Origin: CAYSZB01 sp964435475 | GTDB lineage: Bacteria > Chloroflexota > Anaerolineae > Anaerolineales > Anaerolineaceae | Assembly (NCBI GenBank): GCA_964435475.1 | Contig: CAYSZB010000008.1 | Location: forward strand, 1-54,876 | Length of the DNA: 54,876 bases | Direction: 5' to 3' | Shown: positions 25,882 to 33,229 of the stretch, one piece after another | Layout of the letters: each line of letters opens with the position of its first letter | Position numbering within the stretch: position 1 is the first letter of the stretch | Program-made: the position numbers and the translations under genes | The notes under the pieces: generated by a model | What the model was told of the DNA's origin: nothing | The model's input: the letters and a program-made list of their open reading frames with translations, nothing else | Databases searched by the model: none

Positions 25882-27256
25882 AGAACTGGGAATCTGCGGG
25901 TTGATATGCCGGGTTGCTGAACATGGCAAGTTCCGGGGTAAAGATCACGCCCAACCCGGGATGGGTTGGCCCATTACGGTGCTTGGCAACGATAATTTTT
26001 GTTTCCTCAGGGTCACCACTGCCATCGCCCAACATATTTTCCCGGTTAATGAACAGTACGATATCGGCATCCTGTTCCAGGCTGCCTGATTCCCGCAGGT
26101 CGGACAAAACAGGTGTCTTTACCTGTCGCTTTTCCACGTCACGGGACAATTGTGCTGCCGCCAGAACTGGCACCTTGAGCTCGCGTGCCAACACTTTCAA
26201 GTTACGCGAGATCTGGGATACTTCCTGTACCCGGTTGTCCGTCCGGCTGTCACTGCTCATCAACTGCAGGTAATCAACAATGATCAAGTCCAGGTGAATC
26301 TCACTGTCAAGTCTGCGGCACTTTGTTCTCATTTGCAAAGGGGTTATGGCTGGCGTGTCATCCAGGTAGATCGTTGCTTCTTCCAACCTGGCAATTGCCG
26401 CCATGATTTTTGGAGCCTCATCATCCCTGATATCGGTCGCCCTGAGTCGCTTTGAATTGATTCCAGTCTCCTGGGCGATCAGGCGGTGTACAAGCTGCTC
26501 ATTGGACATCTCCAAGGAGAACATGGCAACATGCTTATTCTTTTCAACCGCTGCGTGACGCAGGGCACCGATCAGAAAACCGGTTTTTCCCATGCCAGGG
26601 CGCCCAGCCACGATCAGGAAGTCTGACTTCTGAAGACCACCCAGCAGGGTATCCAGCGGCTTGAGACCGGTGGGCACCCCCAGGATCTCATCGCCGCGAC
26701 CCTGCCTGGCGATATAGTTCACCAAAAAATCATCGAGGACCCCTTTGATCTCAACCAGGTCACGCCGATTGCGTTTTTCACTGACCGAAAAGATGGTTTT
26801 TTCTGCTTCGTCAACCATCACATCGATCGTCTGATCCTGGCGGTATGCCATTTTTGCGATGTCATTGGCAGCAGCAATCATGCGCCTGCGCACCGCATTG
26901 CCTTCAATAATGCGACCATAAGCCTCAGCATGCAGCGATGAGGGAACCTGGTTTGCCAGGCTGGCAAGGTAATTCACCCCGCCGATCTCTTCCAGGTGCC
27001 CCATGCCAGCCAGTGTTTCACTGACCGTCAGCAGGTCAAAAGGCACCCTGTCAGTGGACAGCTTGCGGAAGGCTTCAAAGATCCACTTATTGCGCATGAT
27101 ATAAAAATCATCCGCTTCAAGGAAAAACGCCACCTCATTAAAGACTTGCGGGTTGATCAGGATGGAGCCGATCAGCGCTTCTTCGGCATCCCGGTTGTTC
27201 GGTATGGTTAACAGGTCACTGGGGTTATTATTTGCTATGAAATCATGGTCACTCAT
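25874..27256 (-). CDS. dnaB: Replicative DNA helicase DnaB
   Basis: A 460-residue hexameric helicase that unwinds the fork and recruits primase. The N-terminal domain (about 15-125) contains NRDAEEALIGSILINPQVF. The RecA-like C-terminal domain has Walker A GRPGMGKT (218-225), Walker B LDLIIVDYLQLMSS, the EVSQISRNLKVLARELKVP segment and LSDLRESGSLEQDADIVLF. No intein is present. It is second in the operon, 45 bases after the BFN-domain gene. The start ATG at 27256 has only a weak ribosome-binding site. Its gene ends inside the dnaD-like start. Confidence 0.97.
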   Translation of the reverse strand: MSDHDFIANNNPSDLLTIPNNRDAEEALIGSILINPQVFNEVAFFLEADDFYIMRNKWIFEAFRKLSTDRVPFDLLTVSETLAGMGHLEEIGGVNYLASLANQVPSSLHAEAYGRIIEGNAVRRRMIAAANDIAKMAYRQDQTIDVMVDEAEKTIFSVSEKRNRRDLVEIKGVLDDFLVNYIARQGRGDEILGVPTGLKPLDTLLGGLQKSDFLIVAGRPGMGKTGFLIGALRHAAVEKNKHVAMFSLEMSNEQLVHRLIAQETGINSKRLRATDIRDDEAPKIMAAIARLEEATIYLDDTPAITPLQMRTKCRRLDSEIHLDLIIVDYLQLMSSDSRTDNRVQEVSQISRNLKVLARELKVPVLAAAQLSRDVEKRQVKTPVLSDLRESGSLEQDADIVLFINRENMLGDGSGDPEETKIIVAKHRNGPTHPGLGVIFTPELAMFSNPAYQPADSQFYA

Positions 27257-27301
27257 CGAATCCCGTCTTTCTGAATGTGGTTGATCTTGCCTGCCATCCT
27301 G

Positions 27302-27850
27302 CTAATTATCACCTTCCGGGTGCTTATCGGGGCTGGGATTTTCATCCCCATCTCCTGTAAGTTTATCAAGAAAATCCTTGAATATGTCCAGGTCTTCCTT
27401 TTCCCCAACCTGATCCCCATCAAGATCCCCGCCCTCTTCATCATCATCCTCACCAGGCCTGATGGCAGCCTGTTCCATGACCTCTTCATCAACGAGGATA
27501 TCCACCCCGGTCCTGGCAGCCAGTGCGATCGCATCTGAAGGCCGGCAATCAACGACAATATTCTTGCCATTTTGTTCGATGACCAGGCTGGCATAAAAAA
27601 CATCATCCTTCAACTGCGTAATTTCAACCCGAATAAGGTTGCCATGTAAAGCACTGATCAGGGTGGTCATCAGGTCGTGTGTTTGTGGTCGGGCGATCTC
27701 GATCGCCTGCAAGGCAATGGTGATCGCTTCTGCCTCATACATGCCTATCCAGATGGGCAGGAACATGTCCTTGTCGACATCTTTCAAAACGACCAGGCGT
27801 TGTTGGTTTGTTAAACTCACCCTGACACTATCGATTAGACATTTGATCAT
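27302..27850 (-). CDS. BFN-domain (DUF151) protein, bifunctional-nuclease family
   Basis: A 182-residue protein. The BFN/DUF151 domain covers about residues 1-130 (LPIWIGMYEAEAITIALQ and VDCRPSDAIALAARTGVDI are characteristic). The C-terminal 50 residues are very acidic (many Asp and Glu, with EDDDEEGGDLDGD), likely disordered. Plant and bacterial members were reported to have nuclease activity, but for most bacterial ones the role is unknown. It heads the replication operon, so an accessory role in DNA metabolism is possible but not shown. The start ATG at 27850 has only a weak ribosome-binding site. Confidence 0.88.
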   Translation of the reverse strand: MIKCLIDSVRVSLTNQQRLVVLKDVDKDMFLPIWIGMYEAEAITIALQAIEIARPQTHDLMTTLISALHGNLIRVEITQLKDDVFYASLVIEQNGKNIVVDCRPSDAIALAARTGVDILVDEEVMEQAAIRPGEDDDEEGGDLDGDQVGEKEDLDIFKDFLDKLTGDGDENPSPDKHPEGDN

Positions 27851-28010
27851 GATCGCAACCTACACTTAAAAATTGAAAGATTAATATCCATATATTTTAT
27901 TCTAACACGCCTAGGATACCACACACAGTGATAATTTGTTTGCTATATAAGAAAACCATTTTTAACTCCACCCATTTAATCCTATTTAATCAACTCTAAT
28001 ATTTTAACGC

Positions 28011-28037
28011 TTGACTCTCCGCCAATTAGGGTATAAT
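28011..28037 (+). promoter_or_regulatory. Sigma-70-type promoter of the response-regulator gene
   Basis: TTGACT (28011-28016) and TATAAT (28032-28037) are separated by 15 bases, two shorter than ideal. Transcription would start near 28044, leaving an untranslated leader of about 95 bases before the upstream ORF. The surrounding intergenic region 27851-28137 is AT-rich and otherwise without recognisable structure. Confidence 0.65.
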
Positions 28038-28137
28038 TTTTTTAATAGGAAATTTCCTGTTGATTTAATACCACTCTCCTAAATTTTATCCTGGTTATCA
28101 GGCACACATTTAGGCAAAGGTCAAGAGGAGATTGGTT

Positions 28138-28242
28138 TTGGGACTAGTTTTTAACAAAATTGATATTGTCTTAATCGATCCATTCGTTGATCCATGTACG
28201 AATGGAGTTTTCAACTTAACAGATCGGCAGGGCAAGCAGTGA
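28138..28242 (+). CDS. Short upstream ORF coupled to the response-regulator gene
   Basis: A 34-codon ORF starts with TTG seven bases after a strong AGGAG site (28126-28130). It encodes a peptide starting MGLVFNKIDIVLIDPFVDP. Its TGA stop overlaps a GTG start of the following gene in the arrangement GTGA (28239-28242). The site is the best ribosome-binding site in the region, whereas the ATG at 28194 has none. It could be a leader peptide that couples translation, or the remnant of a longer N-terminus separated by a frameshift. I do not recognise the peptide. Confidence 0.45.
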   Translation: MGLVFNKIDIVLIDPFVDPCTNGVFNLTDRQGKQ

Positions 28243-28907
28243 ATAATACCTCACAGATCAAGATCTTGCTTGTTGAGGGTAAGCGTGGCAACCACATTCC
28301 CTTTGGGAAGGATCTTGAGAAAAAAGGCTACCAGGTCTTCTATGCGCGCAATGGTGCAGCCAGTCTGGAATGCCTGTCTGAGCAGGATTTTGATGTGATC
28401 GTTGTGGATGCAGCCTCGCTACGTACCAATGGCACCCGGATCTGTTCAGATTTAAAGAATATCAAACCCCAAATTCCAATAATTTTGATCGTATCCCCCA
28501 CAACCAGGCTGAATGGCGACAATGAAGCCAGGGCAGTCCTGACCTTACCCTTTACAGTTCAAAAACTTGTCAATCGGATAAAAAATTTTTATCCCGAGAT
28601 CCCCAAGTACATGCTGATCGCCGGGCCGATCCAATTGAATTTACAAACCAATTACCTGTCCTGCAATGGGCGTGAGGCGCAGGCTACACCACGGGCTTCT
28701 GAATTATTAAAGATCCTGATCGAAAATCGTGGCTCCATCATCGACCGCGAAACCCTTTTTACCAATGTTTGGGACACCCAGTATCTCGGCGATACCCGCA
28801 GCCTGGATGTTCACATCAGTTGGCTGCGGAAGGTGATCGAAGATGACCCCCGCCATCCCAAATTACTGGTGACGATCCGCGGAGTCGGTTACAAACTCAA
28901 CATTTAA
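28239..28907 (+). CDS. OmpR-type response regulator with atypical receiver domain
   Basis: A 222-residue transcription factor with an N-terminal receiver-like domain and a C-terminal winged helix of the OmpR/PhoB type (RASELLKILIENRGSIIDRE, DVHISWLRKVIEDD and TIRGVGYKLNI). D57 (IVVD) sits at the phosphoacceptor position, but one residue of the acidic pair (E13, G14) and the conserved Lys (LTLPF where LTKPF is expected) are missing. Signalling may therefore not use phosphorylation. The GTG start overlaps the stop of the upstream ORF. An in-frame ATG at 28194 (15 residues longer) is the alternative. No histidine kinase is encoded nearby. It ends at a bidirectional terminator. Confidence 0.86.
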   Translation: MNNTSQIKILLVEGKRGNHIPFGKDLEKKGYQVFYARNGAASLECLSEQDFDVIVVDAASLRTNGTRICSDLKNIKPQIPIILIVSPTTRLNGDNEARAVLTLPFTVQKLVNRIKNFYPEIPKYMLIAGPIQLNLQTNYLSCNGREAQATPRASELLKILIENRGSIIDRETLFTNVWDTQYLGDTRSLDVHISWLRKVIEDDPRHPKLLVTIRGVGYKLNI

Positions 28908-28910
28908 ACC

Positions 28911-28941
28911 AAAAAGCGGATGAGAACATCCGCTTTTTTTT
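28911..28941. terminator. Bidirectional intrinsic terminator
   Basis: A 12-bp perfect stem (28911-28922 with 28927-28938) with a four-base loop and T runs on the plus strand (eight T) and minus strand (five T). It serves the response-regulator gene and the convergent decarboxylase operon. Confidence 0.92.
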
Positions 28942-28961
28942 ATTTTAATTAACCAGTGAGG

Positions 28962-30080
28962 TTATCCTAAAGCATTGACCAGCGCCAGCAACAAGCCGCC
29001 GGCGATCACACTGCCCAATTGACCTGCTGTGTTTGCTCCCATGGCATGCATCAGGATAAAGTTTTCAAAATCCTCATCCTGCGCCATTTTGGCTGCCAAT
29101 CGACCAGCCATGGGAAATGCACTGATCCCGCAGGCACCGATCAACGGGTTTACCTTGCCTTTGGTGATCACTTTCATCAGTTTTCCAAAGAGAAGGCCAG
29201 CCACAGTGTCCAAAACAAAGGCCAACAACCCCAATGCAAGTATCATTATCGTTTGCCAGTTCAAGAAACTGGATGCGGTCATCGTTGAACCGATCGCCAA
29301 GCCCAGGAACAGTGTAGCAATGTTGATGATCTCGTTTTGCGCTGATTTGCTAAGGCGATCAACCACCAACGCTTCCCTTAGAAGGTTCCCCAGCATTAAG
29401 GCTGCGATCAATGGGGCTGCATCCGGTGCGATCAAACTTACCAGGACGGTCACGATGATCGGGAAAAGGATCTTTGTCAGCCGGGAGACCGGCTTGGGAG
29501 AATACTCCATGCGGATCAAGCGTTCTTTTCTCGTAGTCATCAACCGCATGATCGGTGGTTGGATGATCGGGATGAGACTCATATACGAATAAGCCGCCAC
29601 TGCAATGGGAGCCAATAATTCCGGTGCCAGTTTGGAGCCAACAAAGATGGCTGTTGGTCCATCAATTGCCCCGATCACACCGATCGACGCTGCCTGGGGC
29701 AGGGGGAACTTTAATAACAAGGCCAGGAGTAACGTGCCGTAGATGCCAAACTGACCGGCAGCTCCCAACAAGACCAGGCTGGGTTGGGAAAGGAGAGGGC
29801 TGAAATCGATCATAGCCCCCACTCCAACGAATATCAAGAGAGGGAAAAGCTCCGTCTTGATCCCGGCGTCATAGATCACCTTCATAAAACCGACCTCGCT
29901 GGACATGCCCAGGTTGGCCATCAAACAGCCAAAACCGATCGGCAACAGCAGGACCGGTTCATATTCTTTAAATATTGCCAGGCTGATAAGGACCAGCCCC
30001 ACGGTGATCATTACCACATTGCCCCAGGTAAAATGACCAAAACCTTTGCCAATTTCCTGCAAGAAGAAACCAAGGTCCAT
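28962..30080 (-). CDS. mmdB: Sodium-translocating decarboxylase beta subunit (OadB/MmdB/GcdB family)
   Basis: A 372-residue polytopic membrane protein of about nine to eleven helices. It decarboxylates the carboxybiotin formed by the alpha subunit and couples this to outward sodium transport. The family Asp is in GAIDGPTAIFVGSK. Asn, Gly, Ser and Arg of the ion path occur at the correct relative spacing in NPLIGACGISAFPMAGR (offsets 0, 4, 9 and 16), which matches residues reported as essential in the Klebsiella beta subunit. It is the last gene of the operon, 14 bases after the biotin-carrier gene. Confidence 0.95.
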   Translation of the reverse strand: MDLGFFLQEIGKGFGHFTWGNVVMITVGLVLISLAIFKEYEPVLLLPIGFGCLMANLGMSSEVGFMKVIYDAGIKTELFPLLIFVGVGAMIDFSPLLSQPSLVLLGAAGQFGIYGTLLLALLLKFPLPQAASIGVIGAIDGPTAIFVGSKLAPELLAPIAVAAYSYMSLIPIIQPPIMRLMTTRKERLIRMEYSPKPVSRLTKILFPIIVTVLVSLIAPDAAPLIAALMLGNLLREALVVDRLSKSAQNEIINIATLFLGLAIGSTMTASSFLNWQTIMILALGLLAFVLDTVAGLLFGKLMKVITKGKVNPLIGACGISAFPMAGRLAAKMAQDEDFENFILMHAMGANTAGQLGSVIAGGLLLALVNALG

Positions 30081-30094
30081 CAGTATTTTCTCCC

Positions 30095-30523
30095 TCAGGC
30101 CTTAAAACTGACCAGGACCTGGCCATGCTGCACTTGATCGCCATTGGCTACATGCACTTCTGCAACCACACCATCTCTTGTCGCCCTGATGGCATTTTTC
30201 ATTTTCATCGCTTCCAATGTCACCAAAGTCTGCCCGTGTTTGACATTGTCCCCAGGCTTGACATCGATTGAAACGATCACACCCGGCAAAGGCGCTGTGA
30301 CCGATAAACTATCGGCAGCTGCTTTTAGCGGTGTCGCTGATGCAGCGGTAGTAACCGGCACCGTCCCTTTTAAAGCTGGTGCTGCATCGCGGGTTGGCCT
30401 GGCTGTCTCTTCAGGCCAAACCTCATAACGTTCCCCATCAATGATTGCCACCACTGGCCTGGAATTAATATCCTCAATTTCCACATCATATAAACTTTGA
30501 TCGATCTTGACTTTAACTTTCAT
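30095..30523 (-). CDS. mmdC: Biotin carboxyl carrier protein of decarboxylase
   Basis: A 142-residue carrier that shuttles carboxyl groups between alpha and beta subunits. The biotinylation site is EAMKMKN with K107 as the modified lysine. An N-terminal region of about 45 residues is joined to the C-terminal biotinyl domain by an Ala/Pro/Thr-rich flexible linker (about 43-75). The gene starts inside the stop of the gamma-subunit gene (four-base ATGA overlap), which indicates coupled translation. This size and linker fit the gamma/C subunits of methylmalonyl-CoA or glutaconyl-CoA decarboxylase. Confidence 0.95.
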   Translation of the reverse strand: MKVKVKIDQSLYDVEIEDINSRPVVAIIDGERYEVWPEETARPTRDAAPALKGTVPVTTAASATPLKAAADSLSVTAPLPGVIVSIDVKPGDNVKHGQTLVTLEAMKMKNAIRATRDGVVAEVHVANGDQVQHGQVLVSFKA

Positions 30524-30876
30524 TGACTTCGCCCTCGTAAATTCTGGTCATTTAATTGCCTGGCACGTCCCGCAGTCAACCAGCTGCTGGCTGTACCTGC
30601 CGGGTTCCCACTTATCACTGCTTGCCGACCAACTGCACTTGCGCTCAATGCACACGCAACCGCTGCTGCAGCTGCTTTTTGCCGCAGTGCGTTATCCATA
30701 TCACCCGGTTCGGAAACTGCTTCCCGTTCAACAATTTCGCGGGGTTCCTTTTTTCTCCGCCTGCCTGATGTAAGGGCAACCAGGCCCGCCATCACGCCCC
30801 ACAGCAGGATGATCACAACAAAAACCAGCCCCATGCCAATCCCGGTGATGATTAACCCTTTGACAATATCACTCAT
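30520..30876 (-). CDS. mmdD: OadG/MmdD-type small membrane subunit of decarboxylase
   Basis: A 118-residue protein with one N-terminal transmembrane helix (about 8-36, IITGIGMGLVFVVIILLWGVMA) followed by a short, strongly basic segment (GRRRKK) and a C-terminal tail rich in Ala. Such subunits hold the cytoplasmic alpha subunit to the membrane beta subunit. The tail has an unusually Ala-rich stretch (AAAAAVACALSASAVG). It starts 14 bases after the mmdA stop and overlaps the biotin-carrier start. I rely on position and topology, since sequence conservation in this family is low. Confidence 0.85.
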   Translation of the reverse strand: MSDIVKGLIITGIGMGLVFVVIILLWGVMAGLVALTSGRRRKKEPREIVEREAVSEPGDMDNALRQKAAAAAVACALSASAVGRQAVISGNPAGTASSWLTAGRARQLNDQNLRGRSQ

Positions 30877-30890
30877 CGATTGACTCCCTC

Positions 30891-32435
30891 TTAGACCGGC
30901 ATATTGCCATGTTTTCGCGCCATACCGGGCAACACTTTATCTTTGATGGCTTCCAAGGCAACGATCAACATTTGCCTTGTTTGTGCAGGCTCAATGACAT
31001 CATCAATATAACCAGCCCGTGCGGCTGCATAGGGGTTCAAGTAACGCTCGCGGTATTCATCCTCAAGGCGCTTTCGTTCTGCGCTGCCATCAGCTGACTT
31101 GGCGATCTGATTGCGATACAGGATATTGACCGCCCCTTCTGCACCCATCACAGCAATCTCTGCGCTTGGCCAGGCATAAGTTATATCCGTGCCAAGGTAT
31201 TTGCTGCTCATGACCACGTATGCACCACCATAGGCTTTGCGGGTGACAATGCTGATCTTGGGAACATTGGCCTCGGAATAGGCATACAACACCTTGGCGC
31301 CGTGGCGGATGACTCCCCCATGCTCCTGTCCAACCCCGGGAAGGAAGCCGGGTGAATCCACAAAAGTGATGATCGGCAGGTTAAAGGCATCACACAATCG
31401 CACCATTCGGCAGATCTTATCCGATGAGTCAATGTCAAGTACACCTGCCATAACATTGGGCTCCTGGGAAACGATACCCACACTGCGTCCATCCAAACGT
31501 GCCAGGCCCACAATGGCATTGCGTGCAAAACCAGACTGCAATTCCAGGAATGATCCCCGGTCGACGATCTGCTCGATGGCAGTGTGCATGGTGTAAGGTT
31601 CACTCGGGTCAACCGGTACCAGGCTGTTCAGCATCTCGCTGCGCCGGAATGGCTCATCCCCCGATGACATCAGGGGTGGATTATCCAGGTTATTGGATGG
31701 AAGGTAGCTCAAAGCTGATCGACACAAGCCGATCGCGCCTTCCTCATCCACCGAAGTCAGGTGGGCTGTACCGCTCACTGACAGGTGAACTGCCGCCCCA
31801 CCCAAGGATTCAAAGTCGCAATCCTCACCGGTAACGGATTTGATCACGTTGGGTCCGGTCAGGAACATGTACGATTTATTCTCCACCATGATGATCAGGT
31901 CGGTCACTGCCGGTGAATAGGCAGCACCGCCTGCACATGGTCCCAGGATCAAGCTGATCTGTGGCACCACACCCGAGTATTGTGCATTGCGGCGGAAGAT
32001 CTCGGCATAGCCACCCAGGCTCTTGACGCCCTCCTGGATGCGCGCACCTCCCGAGTCGATCATGCCAACGATCGGGGCACCAGCCCGAACCGCCAGGTCC
32101 ATCACGCGGCAGATCTTACGGCTGTGCATCTCACCCAGAGCACCACCCTGTACGGTGAAGTCCTGGGCATAAATGTAAACGTTTCGCCCATCCACCTTGC
32201 CATAGCCCGTGACCACCCCATCACCGAGGGGTGATTCGGCGTTCGGGTCATTTTGCTGGGTGACAAACGCCTCAAGCTCATGAAAACTACCTTTATCCAG
32301 CAGGAGGTCGATGCGTTCTCTTGCAGTCAGGCTGCCTTTAGCGTGCTGTTTTTCGATCCTGTCAGCCCCTCCGCCGAGTAGGGCGATCTGCTTAGTCTCT
32401 TTAAGTTTAATTATTCGGGGATCCTGTTCGGTCAT
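30891..32435 (-). CDS. mmdA: Acyl-CoA carboxyltransferase subunit, probably methylmalonyl-CoA decarboxylase alpha
   Basis: A 514-residue carboxyltransferase of the propionyl-CoA carboxylase beta / MmdA family with the crotonase-like double domain. Motifs include DGVVTGYGKVDGRNVYIYAQ, IDSGGARIQEG, GPCAGGAAYSPAVTD and, in the second half, FVDSPGFLPGVGQEHGG and RKAYGGAYVVM. Beside OadB, OadG and BCCP genes it acts as a decarboxylase that transfers CO2 from the acyl-CoA to biotin. Size and motifs favour methylmalonyl-CoA over glutaconyl-CoA, whose alpha subunit is longer. The ATG at 32435 heads a four-gene operon (A, D, C, B). No biotin carboxylase, mutase or epimerase gene is in the window, so substrate is an inference. 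Confidence 0.9.
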   Translation of the reverse strand: MTEQDPRIIKLKETKQIALLGGGADRIEKQHAKGSLTARERIDLLLDKGSFHELEAFVTQQNDPNAESPLGDGVVTGYGKVDGRNVYIYAQDFTVQGGALGEMHSRKICRVMDLAVRAGAPIVGMIDSGGARIQEGVKSLGGYAEIFRRNAQYSGVVPQISLILGPCAGGAAYSPAVTDLIIMVENKSYMFLTGPNVIKSVTGEDCDFESLGGAAVHLSVSGTAHLTSVDEEGAIGLCRSALSYLPSNNLDNPPLMSSGDEPFRRSEMLNSLVPVDPSEPYTMHTAIEQIVDRGSFLELQSGFARNAIVGLARLDGRSVGIVSQEPNVMAGVLDIDSSDKICRMVRLCDAFNLPIITFVDSPGFLPGVGQEHGGVIRHGAKVLYAYSEANVPKISIVTRKAYGGAYVVMSSKYLGTDITYAWPSAEIAVMGAEGAVNILYRNQIAKSADGSAERKRLEDEYRERYLNPYAAARAGYIDDVIEPAQTRQMLIVALEAIKDKVLPGMARKHGNMPV

Positions 32436-32653
32436 ACTTCTCCTCTGTTGATGAGATGATCTTTTTTACTTATGGATGCAACTCCACTAAAGCAGGAGAA
32501 TTATAACCTTAAAACAATGCGAAGCCGAAAATTTTCGAAATCAGGCTGTTGCTGGATGAAGTCATGCTTGAAGGACCCTGATTGATTCCTGACGGTTATG
32601 CTTCAGGTTTTTAATGCTAAAATAATCAAATCAATTGATAGCTAGAGGTTGAT

Positions 32654-33199
32654 ATGTACAAACGTAAATGTTTGGCTCTCGCACTGGTTTTTGGGTTTCT
32701 CTTGATCGCCCTCGGTTCGATCCTGCTTGTCGAAAGGGTTTGGGATGTGGCGATTCTTGCCAACTGGTGGCCTTTGGTTTTGGGCGTCTTTGCGCTCGCT
32801 TTCCTGATCGCCCTGTTGCTTGGACCGAAAGGGCTGGCATTCCTGGCAGTCCCCGCTGCTTTTCTGCTGGTTCTTGCCTTGATCCTTTTCTACCAGTTCC
32901 GCTTTGATCTTTGGACCACATGGACCTATACCTGGACCTTGCTGCTGTTTGCCATCGGGGTGGGCTTCTGGATCTTCAACATCCAGATGAAAGAAAGCTG
33001 GATCCGGGTTTTGTCAGGCATCCTGATCGGATTGGGTCTCTTAAAATACCTTTTCTTCGGCTTTATCTTTGAAAAGATCGTTCATATTTCCTCAAGCAGC
33101 AAAGCCGCGACATTGGCTTATATAGGTGTCCTGATATTGAGCGGTCTTTGGGTCATTTTGACCCCCTATTTCTTTGGACCACACAGGCATAAAGCCTGA
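32654..33199 (+). CDS. Polytopic membrane protein, DUF5668-like
   Basis: A 181-residue membrane protein with about six hydrophobic helices. The first pair (about 8-27 and 35-54) has the pattern GSILLVERVWDVAILANWWPLVLG, which resembles the LiaF/DUF5668 N-terminal transmembrane motif in which a Trp-rich WPLxLG stretch follows a short loop. Function is unknown. The ATG at 32654 follows AGAGGT at five bases, and TAAAAT with an upstream TG (extended -10) lies about 40 bases before it. It is 30 bases upstream of the PfkB-kinase gene, so the two are likely co-transcribed. Confidence 0.7.
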   Translation: MYKRKCLALALVFGFLLIALGSILLVERVWDVAILANWWPLVLGVFALAFLIALLLGPKGLAFLAVPAAFLLVLALILFYQFRFDLWTTWTYTWTLLLFAIGVGFWIFNIQMKESWIRVLSGILIGLGLLKYLFFGFIFEKIVHISSSSKAATLAYIGVLILSGLWVILTPYFFGPHRHKA

Positions 33200-33229
33200 A
33201 GCAGGATTTTTCAATAAACCGGTGTTCAC

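Noticed and set aside
27253..27606. Open frame of 117 codons on the minus strand
   Set aside because: It overlaps the acidic tail of the BFN-domain gene in another frame; Met- and Arg-rich with no motif.
32174..32186. LacI-operator-like sequence TGTAAACGTTTCG
   Set aside because: It lies inside the mmdA coding sequence, only half of the palindrome matches, and there is no promoter nearby.
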